Shown: positions 8,407 to 16,658 of the stretch, piece by piece
How the letters are laid out: each line of letters begins with the position of its first letter
Position numbering within the stretch: the stretch's first letter is position 1
Translations under genes and position numbers: made by a program
Notes under the pieces: generated by a model
Databases searched by the model: none
Seen by the model: only the letters and a program-made list of their open reading frames with translations
What the model was told of the DNA's origin: nothing
Origin: an uncultured Ruminococcus sp.
GTDB lineage: Bacteria > Bacillota > Clostridia > Oscillospirales > Ruminococcaceae
NCBI GenBank assembly: GCA_947627445.1
Contig: CANQWA010000002.1
Span: forward strand, 1-64,000
Direction: 5' to 3'
Length of the DNA stretch: 64,000 bases

Positions 8407-8428
8407 AATAGAGGAAGGAGATGAGCCT

Positions 8429-8758
8429 ATGCATACACATTCCGAACCATTCACCCCTACAATCCCCGAAGAAATGCCTCCGGAAGCCCTGTTATCCAAC
8501 GTCGCGGAACTCTTCAAAATTTTCGGCGACCTCACCCGGGTACGCATCATTTTCGTTCTTTTCCGGCATGAAGAATGCGTGCATGATATTGCCCAGAAAC
8601 TGAACATGACCCAATCCGCCATCTCCCACCAGCTGCGCTTGTTGAAACAATCCCGTCTGGTCACCAGCCGCCGGGAAGGAAAAACGATCTTCTATTCCTT
8701 AGCGGATGCGCATATTTCCTCGATTTTCGGACAAGCATTAGAACATATACAAGAATAG
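8429..8758 (+). CDS. ArsR/SmtB-family repressor with a zinc-type alpha-5 site
   Basis: A 109-residue winged-helix metal sensor. The helix-turn-helix is NMTQSAISHQLRLLKQSRLV and the wing is RREGKTIFYSL. The last helix keeps the SmtB/CzrA ligand spacing D93-x-H95...H106-xx-E109, and the N-terminus is His-rich (MHTH). Both point to Zn(II) (or Co/Ni) sensing rather than arsenic, since the Cys pair of ArsR helix 3 is replaced by EECVHD. The ORF-track start lies in the -35 box. The ATG at 8429 follows AAGGAG by eight bases. No metal transporter gene is adjacent, so its targets must be elsewhere or itself. Confidence 0.88.
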   Translation: MHTHSEPFTPTIPEEMPPEALLSNVAELFKIFGDLTRVRIIFVLFRHEECVHDIAQKLNMTQSAISHQLRLLKQSRLVTSRREGKTIFYSLADAHISSIFGQALEHIQE

Positions 8759-8799
8759 AGCAGGAATAAAAATCTTTTTTGAAAACCATGCAAAACCAC

Positions 8800-8828
8800 T
8801 TGCATTTTCTGCGGCAATCTGCTATAAT
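8800..8828 (+). promoter_or_regulatory. Ferredoxin promoter
   Basis: TTGCAT and TATAAT are separated by 17 bases, about 49 bases before the ferredoxin ATG. Confidence 0.85.
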
Positions 8829-8876
8829 AGAAAAAGCAGAATACATTCTGCGGAAAACATACGGAGGTGAACTTAC

Positions 8877-9047
8877 ATGGCATATAAAATTACAGACGCA
8901 TGTCTCAGCTGCGGTACCTGTCAGGCAGCATGTCCGGTAGATGCAATTTCCGAAGGTGCTGACAAGTATGAGATCGCAGAGGACACCTGCATTTCCTGCG
9001 GTTCCTGCGCAAGCGAGTGTCCGGTAGAGGCTATCGAAGCTGACTAA
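8877..9047 (+). CDS. 2[4Fe-4S] ferredoxin
   Basis: A 56-residue clostridial-type ferredoxin missed by the ORF track. It carries two complete cluster motifs, CLSCGTCQAACP and CISCGSCASECP, and begins MAYKITDAC. It shuttles low-potential electrons, for example between pyruvate:ferredoxin oxidoreductase and hydrogenase. A strong ribosome site (GGAGGTG), its own consensus promoter and a strong terminator make it a highly expressed single-gene unit. Confidence 0.97.
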   Translation: MAYKITDACLSCGTCQAACPVDAISEGADKYEIAEDTCISCGSCASECPVEAIEAD

Positions 9048-9075
9048 GCTGCAGTTTTGCAAAAAAACTACAAAC

Positions 9076-9123
9076 AAAGCTGTCCCGCTCCGGCAATGAG
9101 CCGGACGAAGGGACAGCTTTTTT
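9076..9123 (+). terminator. Ferredoxin terminator
   Basis: AAAGCTGTCCC...CTCCGGC and GCCGGA...GGGACAGCTTTTTT form a long GC-rich stem followed by a T-run. Confidence 0.93.
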
Positions 9124-9193
9124 CCTATCATATCAAGAGACACTGCCGGAAGCCGGAATTTTTTGCTTCTGGAGGGAAAGGAAATGAAAGCGC

Positions 9194-9817
9194 ATGAAAC
9201 AAATGATATATAGGGCAGCCGGGCTGCTGACAGGCGTTGTCATGCTTTGTACAATTGCCGGCTGCGGCAAAGACAAGAACGGCGAAGGAAAGATTCGTGT
9301 CATTGAAAACAGTATGGCTGAAACGACAGAAGAATCCATACAAGAGGTAGACGTAAAACCCGGTGTTATGGGCGAGGAATTTGCGACGGACAGCGTGACT
9401 GCCACCATGGACAGCGTCTGTATGCCTGCATATACCTTCAAGGATAATGATAAAGAACTGAGCATTCTGTTCTTTCAGCTGACGGTGACCAACCATTCCG
9501 ATGAGGCTCTTCCTTTGAATTTCCTGTCCCAGAGCTTTTCTGTCCAGGCAGACGGCGAGGCATTTGCCGGCATTACGCTTCGCGGTCCCCGATTTATCTT
9601 GCTGCAATTCGGCGAGGGAGCAGAGGCGTTTGCGGACAATATACAGCCAGAAGAGACACGCCAGGGCTATGTCTGCGTGGAAGTTCCTGCTGACTTTGAA
9701 CATGTCAAGTTGATGTATTATCCCAATGCCGGACTAATTGACTGGTCTCAGGCATTTAGCTTTGAAATGGACCGCAGCGACATTCAGCCTGCACCTGATC
9801 CGGTTACACCTTATTGA
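9194..9817 (+). CDS. Lipoprotein with DUF4352/DUF5067-like domain
   Basis: A 207-residue predicted lipoprotein (lipobox TIAGC). The mature domain looks like the immunoglobulin-like Telokin/MPT63 fold of DUF4352-type proteins: a strand with VTATMDSV, then LSILFFQLTVTNHSDEALPL, then a late VEVPADFEHVKLMYYP strand. These domains are extracytoplasmic with no fixed function. The ATG at 9194 follows AAGGAAATG; an ATG ten bases earlier is out of frame. There is no operon partner: a terminator lies before it, and rny is convergent beyond it. Confidence 0.7.
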   Translation: MKQMIYRAAGLLTGVVMLCTIAGCGKDKNGEGKIRVIENSMAETTEESIQEVDVKPGVMGEEFATDSVTATMDSVCMPAYTFKDNDKELSILFFQLTVTNHSDEALPLNFLSQSFSVQADGEAFAGITLRGPRFILLQFGEGAEAFADNIQPEETRQGYVCVEVPADFEHVKLMYYPNAGLIDWSQAFSFEMDRSDIQPAPDPVTPY

Positions 9818-9983
9818 TGGAGCATCTGTCCGCATGGAAATCTGCGCAACTCGTTCCGGCAAATTTTGTCGGGAACTGTGTCAAAAATCCCTGCCGGATG
9901 CTGCCTTGCCTGCGGCTTTTTCTTTGCCTCCGCCAGAATACGGCTCAAAAGTCCATATGCAGCCTCTGTGTGGATAAGTTCAG

Positions 9984-10032
9984 AAAAAACAACAACAAAA
10001 ATTCCCTTTTCCGGTATGCCGGAAAAGGGAAT
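9984..10032 (-). terminator. rny terminator
   Basis: ATTCCCTTTTCCGG / CCGGAAAAGGGAAT forms a 14-bp stem with a TATG/CATA loop. On the minus strand it is followed by TTTTTGTTGTTGTTTTTT. Confidence 0.9.
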
Positions 10033-10050
10033 CTTGCTTTTATCAGGTTG

Positions 10051-10062
10051 AGAACTTGTTCT
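10051..10062. repeat. Solo AGAACTTGTTCT element
   Basis: A perfect copy of the AGAAC-family end, 15 bases past the rny stop codon. Confidence 0.6.
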
Positions 10063-10076
10063 CACAGATCACGAAA

Positions 10077-11666
10077 TTACTTGGCGTAATCCACCACACG
10101 GCTTTCCCGGATCAGGTTGACTTTAATCTGACCAGGATATTCCATTTCTGCTTCGATCTGCTTGGCGATCTGGCGAGCCACCAGAACCATCTTTTCATCG
10201 TTGATCACATCCGGAACAACCATGACACGGATCTCTCGTCCTGCTTGGAGTGCGTAACACTTTTCCACACCCTCGTAGGAAGAACAGATGGATTCCAGCT
10301 TTTGCAGTCGCTTGATGTAGTTTTCATAGTTCTCGCTTCTTGCCGCCGGGCGAGCTGCGGAGATGGCGTCAGCAGCCTGTACAATGCAAGCAAGGGCGGT
10401 TTTTGGCTCGACATCATTGTGGTGCGCTTCGATAGCGTGAATGATTTCGCTGTTCTCGTTATACTTGCGGCAGACATCTACACCGATCTGTACGTGAGAG
10501 CCTTCAATCTCTGCGGTCAGCGCCTTACCAATATCGTGGAGCAGACCAGCACGCCGGGCGGAATTGGCATCCACACCCAACTCTGAAGCCAGCACACCGC
10601 AAAGCTTGGCAACCTCGATAGAGTGTGCAAGTACATTCTGACGATAACTGGTACGGTAAAACAAACGCCCCAGCAGCTTGACCAATTCGTTGTTGACACC
10701 GTGTACATTGGTTTCCAGCACTGCACGTTCGCCCTCCTGACGGATACGGTGTTCCACTTCACGGCGGGCTTTTTCCACCATTTCTTCAATCTTCGTGGGG
10801 TGGATTCTGCCGTCGGCAATGAGCTTTTCCAGCGCAATGCGGGCAACCTCACGGCGGACATGATCAAAGCAGGAAAGGGCAATTGCCTCCGGTGTATCGT
10901 CGATGATGATATCCACGCCAGTCAGTGTTTCCAGTGTCCGGATGTTTCGTCCTTCTCTGCCAATGATACGGCCCTTCATTTCATCATTGGGCAGTGTGAT
11001 GACAGATACGGCGCTTTCCGATACCTGATCGGCAGCGCACTTGGCAATGGCAAGGGACACATAGCTGCGAGCTTTTTCCTCACATTCATCCTTCAGTTGC
11101 TGTTCATAGTTGGAAACCTTTACTGCCTTTTCGTGAATCAGTTCATCCTCCAGGCTGTTCAGGATATATTCTTTTGCCTGTTCTTTGGAAAATTCTGAAA
11201 TGCGTTCCAGTTCCTGCATCTGGTTTGCCCGGATCTCCTCAGCCTCTGCCAGCTTTTTTTCTGCGTTTTTGATTTTCTGTTTCAGGGACTCTTCCTTCCG
11301 GTCCAGGTTATCATTTTTCTTATCCAGGTTTTCTTCCTTCTGCTGGATGCGGCGTTCCTGGCGGCCGATCTCAGAGCGTCTGTCCTTGATTTCTTTTTCC
11401 GCTTCCGACCGGAGCTTATAGATCTCGTCTTTCGCTTCTACCAGAGCATTTTTCATACGGCTGTCCGCTTCTTTTTTGGCATCCTCCAGAATGCGGGCTG
11501 CCTCTTTTTCTGCTGAACCAATAGCTGCTTCCGCCTGTTGTTTTCTCTGTTCTATACCAGAAGTCACACCTTTGCGGTAGCAGATAAACCCTCCGACGGC
11601 AACGCCGATGATCAGCGCAGCCAGACAGAGTATAATTGCCACGATGAAATTGACATTTGGCATCAT
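10077..11666 (-). CDS. rny: Ribonuclease Y
   Basis: A membrane-tethered endoribonuclease of about 529 residues that starts mRNA decay in Firmicutes. It shows an N-terminal helix ([20 protein letters not shown]), a long charged coiled coil (about 30-190), a KH RNA-binding domain with [15 protein letters not shown], and an HD domain with the catalytic LLHDIGKA. The start is uncertain. The ORF track begins further up, but the ribosome site AAGGAGG lies inside that extension, so the ATG ATG pair at 11666/11663 is more likely even though the 13-base spacing is long. Upstream is an unusually long, structured leader. Confidence 0.93.
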   Translation of the reverse strand: MMPNVNFIVAIILCLAALIIGVAVGGFICYRKGVTSGIEQRKQQAEAAIGSAEKEAARILEDAKKEADSRMKNALVEAKDEIYKLRSEAEKEIKDRRSEIGRQERRIQQKEENLDKKNDNLDRKEESLKQKIKNAEKKLAEAEEIRANQMQELERISEFSKEQAKEYILNSLEDELIHEKAVKVSNYEQQLKDECEEKARSYVSLAIAKCAADQVSESAVSVITLPNDEMKGRIIGREGRNIRTLETLTGVDIIIDDTPEAIALSCFDHVRREVARIALEKLIADGRIHPTKIEEMVEKARREVEHRIRQEGERAVLETNVHGVNNELVKLLGRLFYRTSYRQNVLAHSIEVAKLCGVLASELGVDANSARRAGLLHDIGKALTAEIEGSHVQIGVDVCRKYNENSEIIHAIEAHHNDVEPKTALACIVQAADAISAARPAARSENYENYIKRLQKLESICSSYEGVEKCYALQAGREIRVMVVPDVINDEKMVLVARQIAKQIEAEMEYPGQIKVNLIRESRVVDYAK

Positions 11667-11792
11667 CTCTGAAGCACTACCTCCTTTTTGCATGGGCAAT
11701 TCAGCCCATAAACTTCGTCTATGATTTACGACAGCGTTCCAAAAAAGTTGGCATGTGCGTCACTTATTCACTTGTAATCCTTTCTATGGAAA

Positions 11793-11947
11793 TTTCTTTT
11801 CCTGTCTGCATGAGCAATCAGACTGCCGTACCGCAGCTGCTGTATCTGCATATCATGATAGAAATTGCTGCTGTGCATCGCTTTGCAATTCTGCTCTATA
11901 GGAAAAGAAATGTATATTCCATCTGAGAACCGTATGTATACAGTTCT
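11793..11947 (-). promoter_or_regulatory. Structured leader of rny
   Basis: An 11-bp closing helix (TTTCTTTTCCT / AGGAAAAGAAA, 11793-11803 with 11900-11910) encloses 96 bases holding smaller hairpins (GTCTG/CAGAC, AATTGC/GCAATT). Beyond it lies AGAACCGTATGTATACAGTTCT (11926-11947). A promoter at 12096-12124 would transcribe all of it ahead of rny. No named RNA family was recognised, and no convincing small ORF lies in 11700-12090. Confidence 0.45.
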
Positions 11948-12095
11948 GATGCTTTTTCTCTAAAAAACCAGGAAAAAGCGCTTTTATCGGAAACCGGATT
12001 GCTCCGGCGGTCATGAATAAATCAAACGCACACGATAAGACGCCGCGTTTCCCGATCAAACAGTCGGGATGGATTGTAATTCATACAACACTTTT

Positions 12096-12124
12096 ATTGT
12101 ACACCGTTTTGGTGGAAATGTCAA
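12096..12124 (-). promoter_or_regulatory. rny promoter
   Basis: On the minus strand TTGACA and TACAAT are separated by 17 bases. It predicts a leader of about 420 bases before rny. Confidence 0.82.
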
Positions 12125-12288
12125 GGGCTTGTAAAAAGTTCACAATTTCAATTGGTAAATTCAGGTAAACGAGTGAATTACGAATTTTTTCGGGCGTGTT
12201 TTTCGGTCATTGACTTTTTAAAGCTGTCAAAAAATTAACAGCTTTTCAGCCGGGTTTTGCGCAATATTCCGAATTCTGCAAAAAGGTA

Positions 12289-12317
12289 GTGACAAATCAG
12301 GGGGGATATGGTATAAT
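12289..12317 (+). promoter_or_regulatory. nadBC promoter
   Basis: GTGACA and TATAAT are separated by 17 bases. The AGAACAAGTTCT element at 12321-12332 sits over the expected transcription start. Confidence 0.72.
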
Positions 12318-12320
12318 ATG

Positions 12321-12332
12321 AGAACAAGTTCT
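12321..12332. repeat. AGAACAAGTTCT element at the nadB transcription start
   Basis: A perfect copy of the AGAAC-family end, placed four bases after the -10, where an operator would sit. Confidence 0.6.
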
Positions 12333-12393
12333 AAAATCATGTGATAATGTATCGGGAATCAGATACAGACCAAAAAGAGGAAGCGAGAATGCT

Positions 12394-13845
12394 ATGGAAA
12401 ACAACTATGATGTGATCATTGTAGGCGGCGGTGCGGCAGGACTTTACGGTGCCATCAATATGCCGGCAGATTGCCGTGTGCTATTGATCTGCAAGCAGGA
12501 GCTGATGCTGTGCAATTCTGCATTGGCGCAGGGGGGCATTGCAGGGGTGTATGATTCCCCGGAGGATTCTGTGGAACTGCACGAGCATGATACGATGATT
12601 GCCGGCGGATTCAAGAACAATCCCGAAAGTCTGCACATTTTGACTACACATGCCGCACATGAAATCGAAACGCTCTTGAGCTACGGCGTTGATTTTGACC
12701 GCACACCGGATGGCGGGTTCCACCGGACGCTGGAAGGCGGACATTCCCGCCATCGGATCTTCCATCACAAGGACACCACTGGGGCAGAAATCGTAGAAAA
12801 GCTGATCCAGAAAGTTCAGACTTTGTCCAATGTGACAGTTCTGGAATATGCCATGATGACAGGCATGCAGAAAACCAACACCGGCTTTTCTGTTCAAGTG
12901 ATGCAGAAGCAGGGCTTTATGGTCTGCAATTGTCACTTTATGCTACTGGCAACAGGAGGCATCGGCAGGGTTTACGGTTTTACCACCAACTCGAAGATCG
13001 CCACTGGTGACGGCATTGCCTTTGCCTATGAAAACGGCGCAGAGATCCGAAACCTCCATCTGGTACAGTTTCATCCCACGGCGTTCAACAATAACCAGGC
13101 ACGGGAATGCCTTCTGATTTCAGAAGCGGTTCGGGGAGAAGGCGCATATCTTCTGAACTGCCGGAAAGAACGCTTTATGCAGCGTTATGACGATCGTCTG
13201 GAGCTTGCGCCGCGGGATGTGGTTTCCCGTTCTATCATACTGGAGAGCCGTGCCACCGGTTCGGATCAGTTCTATCTGGATATTTTCCACAAAGACCCCG
13301 AATTTGTGAAAAACCGATTCCCGATGATTTATGAAAAGGTGCTGGAGCAGGGCTATGACATCACAAAAGAGCCGATCCCTATTTTTCCATGTCAGCATTA
13401 TCTCATGGGGGGCATTCAGGTAAATCTTCATTCGGAGACTACTGTGCCAAGGCTTTACGCTGCCGGGGAATGCGCGCATACCGGCGTACACGGCAACAAC
13501 CGCCTTGCGAGCAATTCTTTGCTGGAAGCACTGGTATTTGCCCGTCAGGCGGCGTTGGATATTGCAGAAAAGATGCCGTCTGTACAGTCAGGCTATGACG
13601 AAGCTGTCTTTCCGGCGGCCGCGGACGCAAAACCCCTTCCTGTGGGACTGCGTACAGAGATCCGGCAGATTATGCAAAGCAGCTTTTTTGTCATTCCCGA
13701 TCAGGAAAAGCTGCTGGCTGGATTTGAACGCATTCAGGAAATCCGCAGCCAACTGGTTTCTCAGAATTACCAGTTGGATGCCAATTATGTAGAAGCGAAA
13801 TCTCTTGCAACCATTGCTTATATCATCTTAAAAGAAGTTATCTGA
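12394..13845 (+). CDS. nadB: L-aspartate oxidase
   Basis: A 483-residue flavoprotein that oxidises aspartate to iminoaspartate, the first step of de novo NAD synthesis. It has an FAD-binding GGGAAGLYGA motif at the N-terminus, the ALAQGGIAG segment, the active-site region HHKDTTGAEI, and the substrate-binding HPTAF and RGEGAYL motifs of the succinate dehydrogenase/NadB family. The C-terminal helical domain is short for the family. The quinolinate synthase gene nadA, usually upstream, is absent from the window. nadC follows 14 bases downstream. Confidence 0.93.
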   Translation: MENNYDVIIVGGGAAGLYGAINMPADCRVLLICKQELMLCNSALAQGGIAGVYDSPEDSVELHEHDTMIAGGFKNNPESLHILTTHAAHEIETLLSYGVDFDRTPDGGFHRTLEGGHSRHRIFHHKDTTGAEIVEKLIQKVQTLSNVTVLEYAMMTGMQKTNTGFSVQVMQKQGFMVCNCHFMLLATGGIGRVYGFTTNSKIATGDGIAFAYENGAEIRNLHLVQFHPTAFNNNQARECLLISEAVRGEGAYLLNCRKERFMQRYDDRLELAPRDVVSRSIILESRATGSDQFYLDIFHKDPEFVKNRFPMIYEKVLEQGYDITKEPIPIFPCQHYLMGGIQVNLHSETTVPRLYAAGECAHTGVHGNNRLASNSLLEALVFARQAALDIAEKMPSVQSGYDEAVFPAAADAKPLPVGLRTEIRQIMQSSFFVIPDQEKLLAGFERIQEIRSQLVSQNYQLDANYVEAKSLATIAYIILKEVI

Positions 13846-13859
13846 GAAGGGAAAATAAT

Positions 13860-14702
13860 ATGCTACAGCAAGTTTATATAGACAGGCTGATCACGACAGC
13901 GCTGGAAGAAGACATTCATTATGTAGATGTGACCACAGACAATCTGCTGGACGATGCGCATACCAGCGAAGCCTACTATCTGGCAAAGGACAGCGGTGTG
14001 CTTTGCGGCATCGATATTGCCAAGCGTGTGTTTGAACTGGTGGGTGGTGCATTTGAGATGGACATCCGTATCCACGACGGTGAATTTGTCCAAAAGGGCG
14101 ATGTGATCGCAGTTATGACCGGCAGCACCAAGACACTTCTCAAAGGAGAGCGTACTGCGCTGAATTTGTTACAGCACATGAGCGGCATTGCGACAGCAAC
14201 CAGACATTGTGTGGATCTGGTGGCAGGCACAAAGGCGAAGATCACCGACACCCGAAAGACATTGCCGGGACTGCGCCCCATCCAGAAATATGCCATTACT
14301 GTAGGCGGCGGCAGAAATCATCGGTATAATCTGTCTGACGGTGCGATGCTCAAGGACAACCATGTGGATGCTTTCGGTGGTATCACGCCGGCTGTCAATG
14401 CTCTGCGGGAGAAGATCGGACATATGGTCAAGATTGAAGTAGAAGTCCGCACGCTGGAAGAACTGGAGGAAGCGCTGGCTGCCGGGGTAGAGATCATTAT
14501 GCTGGACAACATGAGCTGCGAGGATATGGCAAAGGCAGTACAGATGACGGACGGCAGAGCGATGCTGGAAGCCTCCGGCAATGTGACAGAGGAGACGATC
14601 CGCAGCATTGCAGAGACCGGCGTAGATATCATTTCTCTGGGTGCGCTGACGCATTCTGTCAAGTGCTTTGATATTTCTATGCGTATCAGCGAGAAAAAAT
14701 AA
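13860..14702 (+). CDS. nadC: Nicotinate-nucleotide pyrophosphorylase (quinolinate PRTase)
   Basis: A 280-residue cytosolic enzyme that converts quinolinate and PRPP to nicotinate mononucleotide. Family blocks: EDIHYVDVTTD at the start, GERTALNLLQHMSGIAT, TRKTLPGLRPIQKYAI with PRPP/quinolinate-binding Arg and Lys, HRYNLSDGAMLKDNH, and the C-terminal barrel ending DIISLGALTHS. It is the second gene of a nadBC operon, with ribosome site GAGAAGG. Length is normal. Confidence 0.96.
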   Translation: MLQQVYIDRLITTALEEDIHYVDVTTDNLLDDAHTSEAYYLAKDSGVLCGIDIAKRVFELVGGAFEMDIRIHDGEFVQKGDVIAVMTGSTKTLLKGERTALNLLQHMSGIATATRHCVDLVAGTKAKITDTRKTLPGLRPIQKYAITVGGGRNHRYNLSDGAMLKDNHVDAFGGITPAVNALREKIGHMVKIEVEVRTLEELEEALAAGVEIIMLDNMSCEDMAKAVQMTDGRAMLEASGNVTEETIRSIAETGVDIISLGALTHSVKCFDISMRISEKK

Positions 14703-14854
14703 AAGTATATAGCGAAATCATCAAGGGGATGCGAGAAATCGTGTCCCTTTTATGATAGGTTCTGGTTTTTTCTGGCAGAAATTCATATAAAAATGTAAGA
14801 AAATTATAAGAATTGCAAGACAAAATCCGCTTTTTATGGTATACTATAATGAGG

Positions 14855-14926
14855 GATCGTGTGCGAATACACCTGGGACTACACCGTACAAAGACTGCCT
14901 GGCGGTTTTTTGCACGATCTTTGTAC
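14855..14926 (+). promoter_or_regulatory. Leader with interleaved helices upstream of the PLP decarboxylase
   Basis: GATCGTG (14855) can pair with CACGATC (14913), and GTACAAAGA (14886) with TCTTTGTAC (14918). The partners interleave and share two bases, so the helices are mutually exclusive or form a pseudoknot. A TATACTATAAT -10 region lies just upstream and the ribosome site is at 14966. Confidence 0.4.
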
Positions 14927-14938
14927 CGTGCTGTCCTG

Positions 14939-14950
14939 AGAACAAGTTCT
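14939..14950. repeat. Solo AGAACAAGTTCT element
   Basis: A perfect copy of the AGAAC-family end in the leader of the PLP decarboxylase, 16 bases before its ribosome site. Confidence 0.6.
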
Positions 14951-14982
14951 GAAATTCCGTGAAACGGAGGCACAAACAACCG

Positions 14983-16311
14983 ATGAGAACACCGATCTAT
15001 GATTTTCTGACACATTATATACAGCAAAATCCCGTTCGTCTGCATATGCCCGGGCATAAGGGAAGATTGGGGCTTCCGGCGCTTCAACAGGCGGCGGCGT
15101 TAGATTTGACAGAGATCGCCGGAGCAGACAGTCTGTTTGAAGCCGATGGCATTATTGCTGAAAGCGAGATGCATGCGGCGCAGCTGTTTGGCACGGGGGC
15201 GACATTTTACTCCTGTGCCGGTTCGACCCTTTGCATTCAGGCTATGCTGATGTTAATGAAGCAGGAAGGGCGTACGGTGATTGCCGCCCGAAATGTACAT
15301 CGGGCATTTCTGAATGCGGCAGTGCTGCTGGATCTGTCCATCCATTGGATCTATCCCCGGGAAAGCGATGACATTCTCTCCGGACGCTATGATCCGTCGG
15401 ATTTTGAAGCCGTTTTGCAGCAGCTGGGACGTCCGGCGTGCATTTACCTCACCTCACCGGATTATCTGGGACGAATGGCGGATATCGGTGCATTTGCTGA
15501 GATCTGTCACCGTTATCATGCAAAACTATTGGTGGACAACGCCCACGGTGCGCATCTGGCATTTTTGTCCGAACGGCTGCATCCCATTCAGTTGGGGGCA
15601 GATTATTGCTGTGATTCTGCCCATAAGACCTTGTCCTGTCTGACAGGGGCAGCGTATCTGCATGTACGTAATGACTATGATTTGGACATGAACCGCATTC
15701 GCAGTGCCATGGCAATGTTCGCCTCTACCAGCCCGTCTTATTTAATACTGGCATCCCTGGATTGGTGCAACCGGGAGCTGGCTTCGCCGTTGTTCCGGGA
15801 GCAATTGGGAGAGGTGCTGACACGGCTGCAAAAACTGGAGGAGGAGTTTTCCTCCCGGTACGTATTCTGCGGCGGTGATCTGCTGCATTTTTCCATTGAC
15901 GCAGCGGCAAGCGGTTTCCCTGGTACAGAGCTGGCAGATTATTTGAACCGACATGGGATTGTCGTGGAATATGCGGACTTATATTATGTGGTAATGCTGT
16001 TTTCGCCTGCCAATACGGAAGAAGATTTCCGGAGATTGGAAGAGGCGCTGGAGCTTTTTGTGCCGCAGCAGCTTCCCAGGAAAACGAGGTTTCAGCTGCC
16101 CAGACCGGAGAAAGTCTGTCGTATCCGAGAAGCGGCGCTTGCACCCCAGGAGTCGATTCCTGTGAAAAAGAGTCTGGGGCGGATTTGTGCTGCGGTGAAA
16201 GTGCCTTGTCCGCCGGCAGTGCCGATTGTGCTCAGCGGTGAGCGAATCGATGAGAATTGTATTGCCGTCTGTGAGGGATACGGCATTTCAGAGATCAACG
16301 TCATCCTGTAA
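14983..16311 (+). CDS. Orn/Lys/Arg decarboxylase family PLP enzyme (YaaO-like)
   Basis: A 442-residue fold-type I PLP enzyme that decarboxylates a basic amino acid to a diamine (lysine, ornithine or arginine). It has the N-terminal VRLHMPGHKG signature, the DSLFEADGIIAESE cofactor region, and the PLP-lysine motif SAHKTLSCLTGAAYLH. The C-terminal domain is short, as in Bacillus YaaO/SpeA-like enzymes, and holB and yaaT follow as in the Bacillus yaaO cluster. The ORF-track start is before the ribosome site GGAGG; the ATG at 14983 begins MRTPIYDFL. Substrate choice cannot be read from the sequence. Confidence 0.88.
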   Translation: MRTPIYDFLTHYIQQNPVRLHMPGHKGRLGLPALQQAAALDLTEIAGADSLFEADGIIAESEMHAAQLFGTGATFYSCAGSTLCIQAMLMLMKQEGRTVIAARNVHRAFLNAAVLLDLSIHWIYPRESDDILSGRYDPSDFEAVLQQLGRPACIYLTSPDYLGRMADIGAFAEICHRYHAKLLVDNAHGAHLAFLSERLHPIQLGADYCCDSAHKTLSCLTGAAYLHVRNDYDLDMNRIRSAMAMFASTSPSYLILASLDWCNRELASPLFREQLGEVLTRLQKLEEEFSSRYVFCGGDLLHFSIDAAASGFPGTELADYLNRHGIVVEYADLYYVVMLFSPANTEEDFRRLEEALELFVPQQLPRKTRFQLPRPEKVCRIREAALAPQESIPVKKSLGRICAAVKVPCPPAVPIVLSGERIDENCIAVCEGYGISEINVIL

Positions 16312-16319
16312 ATGATATC

Positions 16320-16536
16320 AGAACTTGCCTTTATCAAGGTGTGTGGACACTACCGCTCAAACACCCATCCTGCGGGCATACTTATGGCAATACGACAAAT
16401 CTGCTGACGGTCTGAACATTTCGGCTGGTGTCAACAAACCATCGAAGATGGACACGTCTCTTCGGCAAATTTTGGCGCTGCACACACCAAAATCCGTCGG
16501 GAAAATCCATACATGTTTTTGATGAAAACAGATTCT
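16320..16536. repeat. AGAAC-family MITE-like element (217 bp)
   Basis: The left end AGAACTTGCCTTTATC and the right end (backwards AGAATCTGTTTTCATC) are imperfect inverted repeats. Read on the minus strand the interior follows the long copy at 44676 (ATGGATTTTC, then TTTGCCGAAGAGACG). It starts nine bases after the decarboxylase stop. Confidence 0.6.
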
Positions 16537-16580
16537 AATACTACTCCTCAAAAATCCGATGATCCGAAAGCAATCTCTAA

Positions 16581-16626
16581 GGCAAACCCGCACAAAGAGC
16601 GCTTGGCGGCTTTGCACGGGTTTGCC
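16581..16626. repeat. 46-bp hairpin repeat, copy 1
   Basis: GGCAAACCCGCACAAAG ... CTTTGCACGGGTTTGCC is a near-perfect hairpin. It matches 42168-42213 at 42 of 46 positions. It ends 32 bases before holB. Confidence 0.85.
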
Positions 16627-16658
16627 CTAAAAAACGCACACGACAGGAGATGAAACAA

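Noticed and set aside
9814-10089. Small ORFs after the lipoprotein gene
   Set aside because: They overlap the rny terminator and an AGAAC element and lack ribosome sites.
11853-12059. 68-residue minus-strand ORF in the rny leader
   Set aside because: It has a TTG start without a ribosome site, and its first bases form a CCCGA...TCGGG hairpin. More likely non-coding leader.
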